A DNA stretch of 54,385 nt from Gemmatimonadales bacterium (GTDB lineage: Bacteria > Gemmatimonadota > Gemmatimonadetes > Gemmatimonadales > GWC2-71-9): the NCBI GenBank assembly GCA_025927545.1, contig JAICLE010000011.1, forward strand, positions 1 through 54,385, read 5' to 3'. How positions within the stretch are numbered: the first letter of the stretch is position 1; each line of letters starts with the position of its first letter. The notes under the pieces are model-generated. The model did no database searches. It worked only from the letters and a program-made list of their open reading frames with translations, and was not told the DNA's origin. The translations under genes were made by a program, and so were the position numbers. Below are positions 1 through 8,551 of this stretch, in pieces.

Positions 1-1197
1 CCGCGCGTCCTTGGCCGGATAGACCGCGCCACCCGCCTCGCGAACCACCGCGTCCAGCTCGTCGAGCAGTGCGAGCGTGAGCCGACCGCGGAACGCGAAA
101 TCGACCGCCAGGGTCATCCCCTCGCGGGGAAACGACAGCAGACCCGGCGAGGGCGCCCCGCCGAAACGCTTGAGCACGGCGAGCGACGCCGGCTCTCCCG
201 AGCGGCTGATCCGCTGAAAGATGGTCCGGATAGGGCCGGCGCCCGGCTCATCGGGCACCACGCACTGGTACTGCAGGAATCCGTAAGGGCCGTAGAGACG
301 GCTCCACTCGCCCACGCCGTCCAGAGGGAAAAAAAAGCGGGTGTACGGGACGGTGGACCGGTGCCGCGACCGGAGCTGGCCGCGATAGTACGCCTCGTTG
401 AACAGACCCAGAGTCCAGCGATTGAGGAGTCCCGCCGGCGCATCGGCGGGCACCCGGAGTCGCGCCGGCCGAAGCGGGGAAGGCCCCTGATGACCCAGCG
501 GGGCGTGGTCACCGCGTAGATAGATTCCGCGCCCCATGCGCCGCCCCCGGGCCAGGCAATCCACCCACGCCGCGGTGTACTCGAACCGCTGGTCCTCGGC
601 CGCCAGCTCGAAGAACGCCTCGAGGTCGGGAAAGCGGATCCGCTCCATGGCGATGCCGGGGCCGGGAACCGGCTTGAGCTGGATTTCGGCCCAAAGCACG
701 AGGCCGGTGAGACCGAGGCCGCCGATGGTGGCTCGGAAGAGCTCGTCCTCAGGGGTGCAGACGATCCGTCCGCCGTCGGAGCGGAGCAGCTCGAGCCTGG
801 TGACGTGTGCTCCGAAGGTACCGGCGCGATGATGATTCTTGCCGTGGATGTCGTTGGCGATGGCCCCGCCCACTGATACCCACCGGGTGCCGGGCAGCAC
901 GGGCAGGAACCATCCGCGTGGCACGGTCAGCGCCAGAATCGCCGCCAGCGTGACCCCCGCCTCGCACCGGAGCAGGCCGCGCTCCTGGTCGAACGCGATC
1001 AGCCGGTCGAGCCGGCGCACATCGAGCAGGAAACCGCCATCGTTGAGGCAGCTATCCCCGTAGCTCCGGCCGCAGGCGTACGCGAGCATCGGGCCGCCCA
1101 ACCGGTCGAGCGCCGGCGGGTCGGAGCGCCACACCACGGGCACCACCGCCCGCGGCGTGGCGTCGGGGTAGCGGCCCCAGGAGCGGTAGGCGGGCAT
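1..1197 (-). CDS. DprE1-like FAD-dependent oxidase, partial (C-terminus off the left edge)
   Basis: An open frame of 399 codons starts at ATG 1197 and runs off the window without a stop. The N-terminal half is a PCMH-type FAD-binding domain: residues about 43-50 read CGRSYGDS, followed by LRCEAGVTLAAIL and LPGTRWVSVGGAIANDIHGK, the layout of decaprenylphosphoryl-ribose 2-oxidase (DprE1). In that family the enzyme oxidises the 2-OH of polyprenyl-phosphoryl-ribose, the first half of its epimerisation to the arabinose form; the reductase DprE2 completes it. It starts one base after the UbiA stop, so the two are surely cotranscribed. A DprE2-type reductase would be expected just beyond the left edge, but that cannot be seen. 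Other sugar or alcohol oxidases of the same fold are possible; the UbiA neighbour favours the DprE1 reading. Confidence 0.8.
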   Translation of the reverse strand, partial: MPAYRSWGRYPDATPRAVVPVVWRSDPPALDRLGGPMLAYACGRSYGDSCLNDGGFLLDVRRLDRLIAFDQERGLLRCEAGVTLAAILALTVPRGWFLPVLPGTRWVSVGGAIANDIHGKNHHRAGTFGAHVTRLELLRSDGGRIVCTPEDELFRATIGGLGLTGLVLWAEIQLKPVPGPGIAMERIRFPDLEAFFELAAEDQRFEYTAAWVDCLARGRRMGRGIYLRGDHAPLGHQGPSPLRPARLRVPADAPAGLLNRWTLGLFNEAYYRGQLRSRHRSTVPYTRFFFPLDGVGEWSRLYGPYGFLQYQCVVPDEPGAGPIRTIFQRISRSGEPASLAVLKRFGGAPSPGLLSFPREGMTLAVDFAFRGRLTLALLDELDAVVREAGGAVYPAKDAR

Positions 1198-1198
1198 G

Positions 1199-2113
1199 CT
1201 ACAGCGCGAAGTAGAGGACCAGGGCGACCAGTGCGCCGAGCAGGTAGCTCGCGGGATCACGCACCGTGGCGACGATCGGGTCATCGAAGATCCGCCCGCG
1301 GTGCGCCATGAGCCACATCCGGCTGATCCAGAACAGCAGCAGCGGGCAGATGAGCCACAGCAGCAGCGGTTCACGGTAGAGCGCGAGCACCTGTTCGCTG
1401 TTGATGTAGAGCGCAAGCACGAGCACCGACATGTATCCGCTCGCACCCCCCATGGAGCCGAGCCATTCCCGGTCACCGCGGATGTAGCCGCGGCGCCGCA
1501 CCTGATCCGTCGCGGCGCCTTCCATGGCGCTCACCTCGGTATACCGCTTGAGGAACGCCAGGCTCAGGAAGAGGAACATCGCGAAGGCCAGCAGCCAGGT
1601 GGAGAAGCGCACCTCGGACGCGGCGACGCCGCCCAGCACCCGCAGGGTGTAGAGGCCGGCAAGCAGCAGCACGTCCACCACCGCTACGCGCTTGAGGTAG
1701 ACCGAGTAGGCCGTCGTGAGCACCACGTACACTGCGAGCAGATCGATGAAGCCCACCGGCAGCGTGGACCAGCTGACCGCGAACCCGAGCGCCAGGAGCG
1801 CGGGGACCAGAAAGATTCCGAGCCCGGGGCTCAACTGGCCGGACGCGAACGGACGCGCACGCTTGACGGGGTGGTTCCGGTCCGCGTCGCGGTCGAGAAT
1901 GTCATTGAGCACGTACGCGCTCGACGCGGCGCAGCAGAAGGCGACGAATGCCGTGGCCGTCCTGGCCATCGTCGCGGCGTGGAACAGCTTGTGGTCGAGC
2001 ACGACCGGCACGAAGAGCAGCAGGTTCTTCACCCATTGGTGCGGGCGGAGCGCCCGCACCAGCGCGAGCCCGCGCGTGGCTGCGCGGGGCGAGACGAGCT
2101 CGGTCACGGTCAT
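1199..2113 (-). CDS. UbiA-family prenyltransferase, likely polyprenyl-phosphate phosphoribosyltransferase
   Basis: 304 residues, integral membrane, about eight or nine hydrophobic helices. The first Asp-rich motif NDILDRDADR (residues 70-79) and a second conserved patch YSVYLKRVAVVDVLLLAG are those of the UbiA superfamily. The N-terminal ALRPHQWVKNLLLFVPV is typical of decaprenyl-phosphate phosphoribosyltransferases (mycobacterial Rv3806c type), which join phosphoribosyl pyrophosphate to polyprenyl phosphate at the inner membrane. The adjacent DprE1-like gene would act on the dephosphorylated product. The ATG at 2113 is chosen because the longer frame upstream overlaps the FAD protein and lacks family features. 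The function as a phosphoribosyl rather than a quinone or haem prenyltransferase rests on sequence style and the neighbour. Confidence 0.82.
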   Translation of the reverse strand: MTVTELVSPRAATRGLALVRALRPHQWVKNLLLFVPVVLDHKLFHAATMARTATAFVAFCCAASSAYVLNDILDRDADRNHPVKRARPFASGQLSPGLGIFLVPALLALGFAVSWSTLPVGFIDLLAVYVVLTTAYSVYLKRVAVVDVLLLAGLYTLRVLGGVAASEVRFSTWLLAFAMFLFLSLAFLKRYTEVSAMEGAATDQVRRRGYIRGDREWLGSMGGASGYMSVLVLALYINSEQVLALYREPLLLWLICPLLLFWISRMWLMAHRGRIFDDPIVATVRDPASYLLGALVALVLYFAL

Positions 2114-2138
2114 GGTCGGGCCCTCCCGGGTGCTCGGT

Positions 2139-3488
2139 TCAGCCACGGGGCATCGCGCCAAGCCGGAACCCGGCGGCCATGGCCGGCAGGTCCGTGGGCG
2201 CGCCCAGGTCCGCGAGGACGGCTCGGCCGGTCTCGAGTCCCGACGCCAGCGCGGTGCCGGTCGAGACGATCGAGGGAAACGCGCGGTAGTTTCCGCCGAA
2301 GTACATGTTGTCCCATGAAGCGCTCCGGACCGGCGGGTTCCTGAAGCTCCGCCCGAAGACCGGCGAATACATCGGCACGCGGGCGACATGTGCCCAGAAC
2401 GGGTCGAGATCGAAGCCGAACACCACCCGGAAATCATCGCGGTAGCGCGCGAGCAGCTCGTCGTCGGATGCCTGGAACAGCGGCCGGTCGCGTCCGCGAA
2501 GGTGGGTCACGAAGTTTACGCAAGTATCGCCCGGCCGGCCGATGGTGGGGTTGAGCGAGCTCAGCAGAAAGATGCCGCAGGCCGTCCGGTCGAGCGACGC
2601 CAGGTTGATCCAGTACGATCGGGCATCCACCGCCTGCCGCGTGGCGCATACCACGGAGATGAGCGCGGAGTATCGTATCCGCTCGAGCTCCGGGGTGCGG
2701 TCGGCGTCCAGCAGGCGCAGGTAGACCTCGGTCGGGATGGTGCTCACGAAGATGTCGCCGCCGATGCGCTCGCCCGTGCTCAGCTCGGCCTCGAGGACGC
2801 GTCCGCCGTCGGTCAGGAGCCGGTGCACGGTCGCGTCGAGCCGCACCGTCACGCCGGCGTCCGTGAGCAGACGGGCTACACCGTCGCAGAGGACCTTGGT
2901 CCAGTTGGCGCCCGGGATGTAGCCCAGCGGCGCCGAGCCCTCGCGGTAGTGAAGCCGGGCGCCGAGCCAGGCACCGCTCACCTGCGCACAGGGCAACTCG
3001 AACTTGAGCCGGGTCAGCCGCTCGAACAGTGCCTCGCGGGTGCCGGCGCCGGCGTAGCGATCTACCAGGTCGGCCGCGCTCCGGTCGAGCCAGTCCGACC
3101 AATCCCGCTTGTTGAAGGCCTTGAGCATCAGGCGGACGAAGCCTGCCTTGTCCCGCAGCGACATCGGAAACGCCAGAAAGCCGGCCGGCGAGCCGAGATC
3201 GTACGCGCGTCCGCCGAGGTGGAACAGCATCCGCACTCGGCGCCAGCGGACGGTCGGGAGCGCGCCGATCAGGTCGAGGAAATAGTGCAGTGGCCGGTCC
3301 CGATGCAGGATATGGTGGTACCCCAGCGGGTAGAACTGCCCGTCCTGCTCGAAGCTGCCGGCGAGTCCGCCCAGCACCGGGCCGCGCTCCACCACGGTAA
3401 TGTCGGTGAGCCCGGCGCGCGCGAGCGCGTACGCGGCAGCGACACCCGACAGCCCGCCGCCGAGGACCACGACCGCCGGCCCGCTCAC
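2139..3488 (-). CDS. FAD-dependent amine-oxidase / protoporphyrinogen-oxidase-like flavoprotein
   Basis: 449 residues from GTG 3488, which overlaps the upstream stop in a GTGA. The start gives a textbook Rossmann FAD motif at the very N-terminus, VVVLGGGLSGVAAAYALARA, then VVERGPVLGGLAGSF. The C-terminal portion YFGGNYRAFPSIVSTGTALASG matches the second FAD contact of this superfamily. Relatives of this type often sit in polysaccharide clusters, where they have been compared with UDP-galactopyranose mutase and carotenoid or porphyrinogen oxidases; the substrate is not known. The gene lies between a membrane protein and ubiA in the same operon, so a role in modifying a lipid-linked sugar or the lipid carrier is plausible but is inference. 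A heme pathway role is unlikely here because no heme genes are nearby. Confidence 0.72.
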   Translation of the reverse strand: MSGPAVVVLGGGLSGVAAAYALARAGLTDITVVERGPVLGGLAGSFEQDGQFYPLGYHHILHRDRPLHYFLDLIGALPTVRWRRVRMLFHLGGRAYDLGSPAGFLAFPMSLRDKAGFVRLMLKAFNKRDWSDWLDRSAADLVDRYAGAGTREALFERLTRLKFELPCAQVSGAWLGARLHYREGSAPLGYIPGANWTKVLCDGVARLLTDAGVTVRLDATVHRLLTDGGRVLEAELSTGERIGGDIFVSTIPTEVYLRLLDADRTPELERIRYSALISVVCATRQAVDARSYWINLASLDRTACGIFLLSSLNPTIGRPGDTCVNFVTHLRGRDRPLFQASDDELLARYRDDFRVVFGFDLDPFWAHVARVPMYSPVFGRSFRNPPVRSASWDNMYFGGNYRAFPSIVSTGTALASGLETGRAVLADLGAPTDLPAMAAGFRLGAMPRG

Positions 3489-5248
3489 CGGCTGCGGTCC
3501 GGCACGAGCAGGGAGAGCTCGTCGATGTGGAAGACCGCGGGCCGGAAATCCGGGGTGATGCTGATCTCTCCCACCGTGTCCGAGATCCACACCGTGAGGG
3601 TGGTGGCCGAGTCGTGGACCGCGTCAAAGCTTCCCCGCTCCCAGTTGGCCCGGTCGCCCGTGGGGGAATACTTGTAGAAGTGCGCGGGATCGAACTCGCG
3701 CGCGTTCAGGGGCTTCCAGCGGAGGCTGATGTACGGCAGCGTGCGGTCGTCGCTCAGATAGCGATAGCGGAGGCGGACACCCGCGGCCAGACGGTCGGCG
3801 GGGAGCCGGAAGCGCAGCGCGGGCCGCGGGCCGGCGACGCGCGCCGTGCTGTCCTGCCACGTGAGCTGCGTCGTCTCGATCGGGCGGAGATCGAGCGGGA
3901 TCGCCAGCATGGGCGGGTCCTCCCGAAGCGCCGCAAAGCGGCCGACCCCGGCGCGCCTCAGCATCGGCAGATAGCGGGCGGTGATCTCCTGGTGCGGATG
4001 AAGCCACGTGCCGTAACGGTGCAGCAGCTCGTGGGCCGGGGTGCCGGCGGCCATGTCGTGCTCGAACCCGCCGAGCTGCGCGCGCAGCTCGCGCGCGTAG
4101 CCGAGTCCGAAGGCGGTATTGCCCCAGACCGTGGCGAGCGCCGCGAGCGCAAGCGTGGCGCGGGCGGGCGTGCTGATGCGGCCGCCGTAGAGCGACCATG
4201 CGAAGTACACCGCGCACCAGGCCGGCAGTGCGAGTGTGACGTAGCGGGTTTCGAACCCGTCGCGGCCCAGGCCGAGCCCGAGCGCAAGCGAGGCCAGGGC
4301 AGCGAAGAAGCAGAGCAGGCCGGCGGCGCGGGCCCGTTCCCCGGGCCGGTCGCGCCAGACGCGGATCGTGAGCGTCCCCGTGGCGGCAAACACGGCCAAC
4401 GTGACGAGCCCCGACACCGGCCAGGATTCCCGCGTGGCCGGGCCGAGGCCGATGGTGAGGAACTGCAGCGCGGTCTCGAGCGTCTGGTGGACGCTCCGGC
4501 TCTTCGGGTGGTAGGGCACGGGCTGCCACCCGACGAAGTAGACCGCGGTGAGAACGAGCACGCCGCCGCCGAGCATCAGGAGCAGCTTGTCACCGCGGGA
4601 TCTCGGAGCGCCGGTCCAGGACTCGGGAAGCAGCGCGATCGCCAGCGGCCACGCGGCGAGCGCCGGAACCATGCCGAGGCCATTGGCGCCGCAGAGCGGC
4701 AACAGGAGGGCGCAAAGGCCCACGATGGCCGCGGCCCGCCGCGGGGGCAGCTCCGCGCCGGCGCGCACGATGGCCAGGAGCGCCACGCACGCCAGGGCGA
4801 CGGACGCGAAGAACTGAAGTTGCCAGCCCCACAGCATGTTCGCCGCCTGGCCCCAGTTGAGCAGCGCAAGGGGGAAGAACGCGTCTGCCGTGCCCGGCCG
4901 GCCACGGAGCCGTGCCGCCGCGAGGAGCATCGCGGCGGCCAGGGCGGCCATGACCAGCACATCGAAGTACATCGTGACCCGCATGTCGGTCACGGTGAGC
5001 CGGTTGAGACCGAGGAACAGCAGCCGCGGCAGCGGCACCCTGTGCTCGTTGTGCTGCGACCAGAGCCAGTCCCAGGTGACCGGCTGGTTGTGGGTGAGCA
5101 CCGGGACCATGTCCCAGTCGTCCCAGGAAGGGACGTTACTGGCGAAGCGCACCAGGAGCAGGAGGGCGGCCGCGGACATCGCCATCCATGCACCCCAGGC
5201 CAGGGCCGCGCCGAGGCGGGGTTTCGCGACGCTGGCCGGTGCGCTCAT
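3485..5248 (-). CDS. Large multi-pass membrane protein of the glycan locus, function unknown
   Basis: 587 residues. After a first membrane helix (about 15-35) comes a periplasmic loop with the acidic run SNVPSWDDWDMVPVL, then roughly ten further hydrophobic helices up to about residue 375, and a hydrophilic C-terminal domain of about 190 residues rich in alternating beta-type residues (LRYRYLSDDRTLPYISLRW). Helix number and the acidic first loop recall GT-C glycosyltransferases, but no clear family motif is visible, so no function is assigned. It starts directly at the stop of the upstream GT-C gene (TGA 5249-5251, ATG 5248) and overlaps the FAD gene by four bases, so it belongs to the same transcript. 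The C-terminal domain probably faces the periplasm and may bind glycan. Confidence 0.75.
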   Translation of the reverse strand: MSAPASVAKPRLGAALAWGAWMAMSAAALLLLVRFASNVPSWDDWDMVPVLTHNQPVTWDWLWSQHNEHRVPLPRLLFLGLNRLTVTDMRVTMYFDVLVMAALAAAMLLAAARLRGRPGTADAFFPLALLNWGQAANMLWGWQLQFFASVALACVALLAIVRAGAELPPRRAAAIVGLCALLLPLCGANGLGMVPALAAWPLAIALLPESWTGAPRSRGDKLLLMLGGGVLVLTAVYFVGWQPVPYHPKSRSVHQTLETALQFLTIGLGPATRESWPVSGLVTLAVFAATGTLTIRVWRDRPGERARAAGLLCFFAALASLALGLGLGRDGFETRYVTLALPAWCAVYFAWSLYGGRISTPARATLALAALATVWGNTAFGLGYARELRAQLGGFEHDMAAGTPAHELLHRYGTWLHPHQEITARYLPMLRRAGVGRFAALREDPPMLAIPLDLRPIETTQLTWQDSTARVAGPRPALRFRLPADRLAAGVRLRYRYLSDDRTLPYISLRWKPLNAREFDPAHFYKYSPTGDRANWERGSFDAVHDSATTLTVWISDTVGEISITPDFRPAVFHIDELSLLVPDRSR

Positions 5249-6973
5249 TCAGCGGACCCGCTCATAGACCCTCGCTCCGGTTCCAGGGGTGGTGTAGACG
5301 AGGCGCCAGTCCTCGGGTCGTCGGCGTACGACGGGCGCCGCATATCGTTCCGAGAACCCCGGCAGTCCCAGGTCGTCGAGCACGAGCCATGAGACGGGGA
5401 CCGCATCGAGATACTCCGCTGCGGTCTCCGGATTGGACTCGAGCGGGGGCAGGACCGACTGTTTGCCGGTGCGCAGGTAGGCCAGGTGCGGGACCGACGT
5501 CGCGATGACGTCGGTGGCAGCGGCGTGGCGCCTGACGTACTCGAGCGCAGGATCGAGGGCATGCCAGGCCGGCTCGTACGTGAGCAGCCGGTCCTGCCGC
5601 TCCGTCCCGTCCGGCGCGTAGTAGCTGATCGGAAGCAGACCCCGAAGGTAACCAGCCGCGGCCCCGGCCTGCACCAGCAGCAGCACCGTCAGCGGCACGG
5701 TGGCGACGACCGCACCGGCGGCCCGGCCCCATCCGGGCTGTCGCGCGAGCCGCGCGGCCGTCGCTTCGAGGGCCACGATGGCGAACAGGAACGACAGCGG
5801 CGCGAACGGGGCGAGATACCGCCAGAATTGACTCGGCCAGGGCGTGAGCGTGATCATCGCGATCGAGACGCCGTAGAACAGGGGTAGCAGCCACTCCCCT
5901 CGGCGAACCAGCAGGCATGCCCCGAGCAGCGCACCGGCGCCGAGCAGCGTGATGAGGGCGCCGGTCACCGCGAGAACCTCGCCGCTGGATGGTGCGGCAT
6001 CCCGCCGTCCAAGCGCGTGGTACAGCTTGTCCACGAGGTAAGGCCCGCTGGCCACCGCGATCCAGGCGCTCTCGCCGATGGAACGTGGGATGGCCAGGAG
6101 ATTTCGTCCGATCCGTTCGCCCAGCTCCCGCGGCGAGGTGTGCCCCAGTTCGGGCCGGAACGGGTCGACGAGCCAACTGTTCTGCTGATAGGTCACGTTC
6201 GAGTAGTAGAAGTCGGCGCGCTGGTAGGGGTAGGCCGGCCGCTGATATTCCGCGCTTCCCGACACCCGTGCGACATGCGACTGCCACGCGAGCACCGGCA
6301 GCAGCGCCAGGGCGGCGCGCGCCGTCGCCTGTCGGAAGCGCCGGCGCACGAGGCTGTCGAGCACCCAGACGGCGAGCAGCGTGATGCCCGCCGTCCGCAG
6401 GAGATAGGCGATCGCGGCGTGCACCCCGGCGGCGATACCGTACCCGGGCCGATCGCGGCGGCGCAGGCAGAGCAGGAACAGCATCGTGATTAGCGCGAAC
6501 GGGATCTCCGCATAGAGCGTGTCCGACGGGTACAGAAACGCATAGAATGAGAGGCCCGTGCCCGCCGTCGCCGCGAGCGCCGGCGGGGGCCGCAGGAACG
6601 ACCGCAGCACGAAGTACGCGGCCAGCAGGTACGCACCCGAGAGCACGAAATAGCAGAGCCGGAGACGGGAGCCGACGACCACATAGTCGGCCGTGCCGAG
6701 CGCCCGCTCGTGGAGCGCGACCAGGGCCGGCAGGAGCGGTGGATACTGCACCGCCTCGATCGCGCCGGGCTCGTTGAGCAGGCGGTAGCCCTTGCCCTCC
6801 GCGAGCGAGGTGCCGAGCACGAAATAGGTGCTCGCATCCCACCGCAGGTCTATGGGGCCGTGCAGCCGGGGGACCCAGACGGCCACCCAGAGGAGCAGCA
6901 GGGCGGCGATGCAGACTGCGTCCCGCCGGCGCTCCGGCCTGCCTAGCACGTTATCTTGCACCGCGCTCTGCAT
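5249..6973 (-). CDS. GT-C membrane glycosyltransferase (ArnT/PMT-like), paralog A
   Basis: 574 residues with about ten membrane helices and a C-terminal soluble domain. The first periplasmic loop after helix 1 holds LRWDASTYFVLGTSLAEGKGY and LLNEPGAIEAVQYPPLLP, in which an Asp and a later P-P-L-L-P patch are arranged as in GT-C enzymes that use polyprenyl-phosphate sugars. The C-terminal domain ends with a patch TSVPHLAYLRTGKQS shared with the gene at 8521-10203, to which this protein is clearly paralogous. Such enzymes transfer a sugar from a lipid carrier to an acceptor on the periplasmic side. It starts only 21 bases from the divergent GT-C gene at 6995. Donor and acceptor are unknown; a pentose donor made by the ubiA/dprE1 pair is an attractive guess. 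Confidence 0.8.
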   Translation of the reverse strand: MQSAVQDNVLGRPERRRDAVCIAALLLLWVAVWVPRLHGPIDLRWDASTYFVLGTSLAEGKGYRLLNEPGAIEAVQYPPLLPALVALHERALGTADYVVVGSRLRLCYFVLSGAYLLAAYFVLRSFLRPPPALAATAGTGLSFYAFLYPSDTLYAEIPFALITMLFLLCLRRRDRPGYGIAAGVHAAIAYLLRTAGITLLAVWVLDSLVRRRFRQATARAALALLPVLAWQSHVARVSGSAEYQRPAYPYQRADFYYSNVTYQQNSWLVDPFRPELGHTSPRELGERIGRNLLAIPRSIGESAWIAVASGPYLVDKLYHALGRRDAAPSSGEVLAVTGALITLLGAGALLGACLLVRRGEWLLPLFYGVSIAMITLTPWPSQFWRYLAPFAPLSFLFAIVALEATAARLARQPGWGRAAGAVVATVPLTVLLLVQAGAAAGYLRGLLPISYYAPDGTERQDRLLTYEPAWHALDPALEYVRRHAAATDVIATSVPHLAYLRTGKQSVLPPLESNPETAAEYLDAVPVSWLVLDDLGLPGFSERYAAPVVRRRPEDWRLVYTTPGTGARVYERVR

Positions 6974-6994
6974 CCATAACAGGAGACCACCTCC

Positions 6995-8551
6995 GTGAAG
7001 GCACTGCTGCTCGTGGTCGCGGTGGCGGCACTGCTGCGCCTCGGCCTCGCGGCGCGCCAGGATCTGTGGGCGGATGAGCTCTTCTCACTGGCGGTCGCCA
7101 CCGGCCACAGCCTCGAGCATCCGGCCGCCGACGCGGTGCCGGCGCTCGGGGATTTCGTCGAGCCCGCGCTCGCCGTCACGCCCGCGACGTTTCGCGGCTA
7201 TCTCGAGCTCGAGACCCCGCCGGCCGACGCGCGCCGCGTAGCGCGCGCGGTTCTCCTGTCCGACACGAGTCCGCCGCTCTACTACCTCATGCTGGCAGCA
7301 TGGATCCGGCTCGCCGGCACCAGCGACTTGGCCCTCCACGCCTGCTCGGTCCTCTGGGCGCTGGCGACAATGCCGCTTCTCTGGCTGCTCGGCCGGCGGC
7401 TCGGCGGCCCCCGCGAAGCGCTGGCTGCGTGCATCCTCTTTGCCGTCGCGCCCGCGAGCCTCTACTACTCGGTCGAAGCGCGGATGTACTCGATGCTGTG
7501 GTTCTTCTCCGCGCTCACGGCCTGGCTCACACTGCGGCTGCACGACCGGGGCGGGACGAGAAACGTCGCGCTCTGGACGCTTGCGGGCGCCGCCGGTCTC
7601 CTCACCCACTACTTCTACGTCTTCGTCTGGGCGGCTTGCGTGCTCTGGCTCGCGCTCCGGCCCGGGCGCTGCCCGCGCCGCGCGCTCGCGGCCGCCGTGA
7701 CCCTTGTCCTGGTGCTCGTGGCGCCGTGGTACCGGCTGCTCCCGGAGAGCCTCGCGCGCTGGCGCGTCACCGGCCACTGGCTCGATGGGCTCCCGTCGAC
7801 GCCCAAGTTGCTGATGGCGGCACCCACGCTCGCCTGGGGACTCCTCTCCGGGCGTGGCGCCTGGGGCGGCGTCGAATGGGTGGACCGGATCGGCGCAGTC
7901 GTCGTGCTGGCGCTCGGTCTCGCGCTGCTCCGTCGCGGGCGTGAGGCCATCATCGGCGGCGGACGAGACCTGATCTGGCTTTGGGTCATGGGCGCGTGCA
8001 CCGGGCCGGTCGTGTTCGATCTCCTCCGGGGCACCTCCACCTCACTCATCGGCCGCTACGCGCTCGCCGGCATGCCGGCCGGAATGCTCCTCCTCGGCTT
8101 CGCGCTCGGCAGACTCCGGACCGGCATCGCCGTGGGCGCCATGGTGCTGCTCGCCGGCGCCTGGTCACCGGGACTGCGTGACCTGTTCGCCGCCCGGGCG
8201 CGGAGCTGGGAGCCGTATCGCCAGGCGGCGGCCGGCGCGGGCGCGTGGGCGCGGCCCGAGGGGCTCGTCCTGGTCCATTCCATCCCCTCGGGCGTGCTGG
8301 GCATCGCGCGCTATCTCGACGATGACGTCCCGATGGCGGCGTGGGTCGGCCAGCTCGGACGGCGCCGGGTGCCCGGGGACGTCGAGTCGCTGGTCGCCGG
8401 GCGGGAGCGGGTCGCGCTGGTGCGCATCCACGATGTGGGAGAGCCGGCTCCCGAGGAGGAGTGGCTCCGCGCCAACGCAAGAGTGGTCCGCGAACAGCGG
8501 CTCCCGCACGCCTCGATCGTCTATTTCGCGGTGCCGCCCACCCGGCGATAG
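6995..8551 (+). CDS. GT-C membrane glycosyltransferase on the opposite strand
   Basis: 518 residues from GTG 6995, supported by AGGAG at 6981-6985. The hydrophobic first helix is followed by RQDLWADELFSLAVATG, which carries the D-E pair found in the first loop of ArnT/PMT-type GT-C transferases, and later by SDTSPPLYYLMLAAW and YYSVEARMYSMLWFFSALTA, both typical of this superfamily (PMT_2). About ten membrane segments, then a soluble C-terminal domain of about 130 residues. It is only distantly related to the two flanking minus-strand GT-C proteins. It starts 21 bases from the divergent gene at 6973 and its last 31 bases overlap the 3' end of the convergent gene at 8521-10203. Role: lipid-linked sugar transfer in the periplasm; substrate unknown. 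Confidence 0.8.
   Translation: MKALLLVVAVAALLRLGLAARQDLWADELFSLAVATGHSLEHPAADAVPALGDFVEPALAVTPATFRGYLELETPPADARRVARAVLLSDTSPPLYYLMLAAWIRLAGTSDLALHACSVLWALATMPLLWLLGRRLGGPREALAACILFAVAPASLYYSVEARMYSMLWFFSALTAWLTLRLHDRGGTRNVALWTLAGAAGLLTHYFYVFVWAACVLWLALRPGRCPRRALAAAVTLVLVLVAPWYRLLPESLARWRVTGHWLDGLPSTPKLLMAAPTLAWGLLSGRGAWGGVEWVDRIGAVVVLALGLALLRRGREAIIGGGRDLIWLWVMGACTGPVVFDLLRGTSTSLIGRYALAGMPAGMLLLGFALGRLRTGIAVGAMVLLAGAWSPGLRDLFAARARSWEPYRQAAAGAGAWARPEGLVLVHSIPSGVLGIARYLDDDVPMAAWVGQLGRRRVPGDVESLVAGRERVALVRIHDVGEPAPEEEWLRANARVVREQRLPHASIVYFAVPPTRR

Noticed and set aside
1196-5392. Long plus-strand frames (382, 429 and 621 codons)
   Set aside because: They are antisense to ubiA, the FAD gene and the membrane protein gene and have the Arg/Glu/His/Gln-rich composition of GC-driven shadows.
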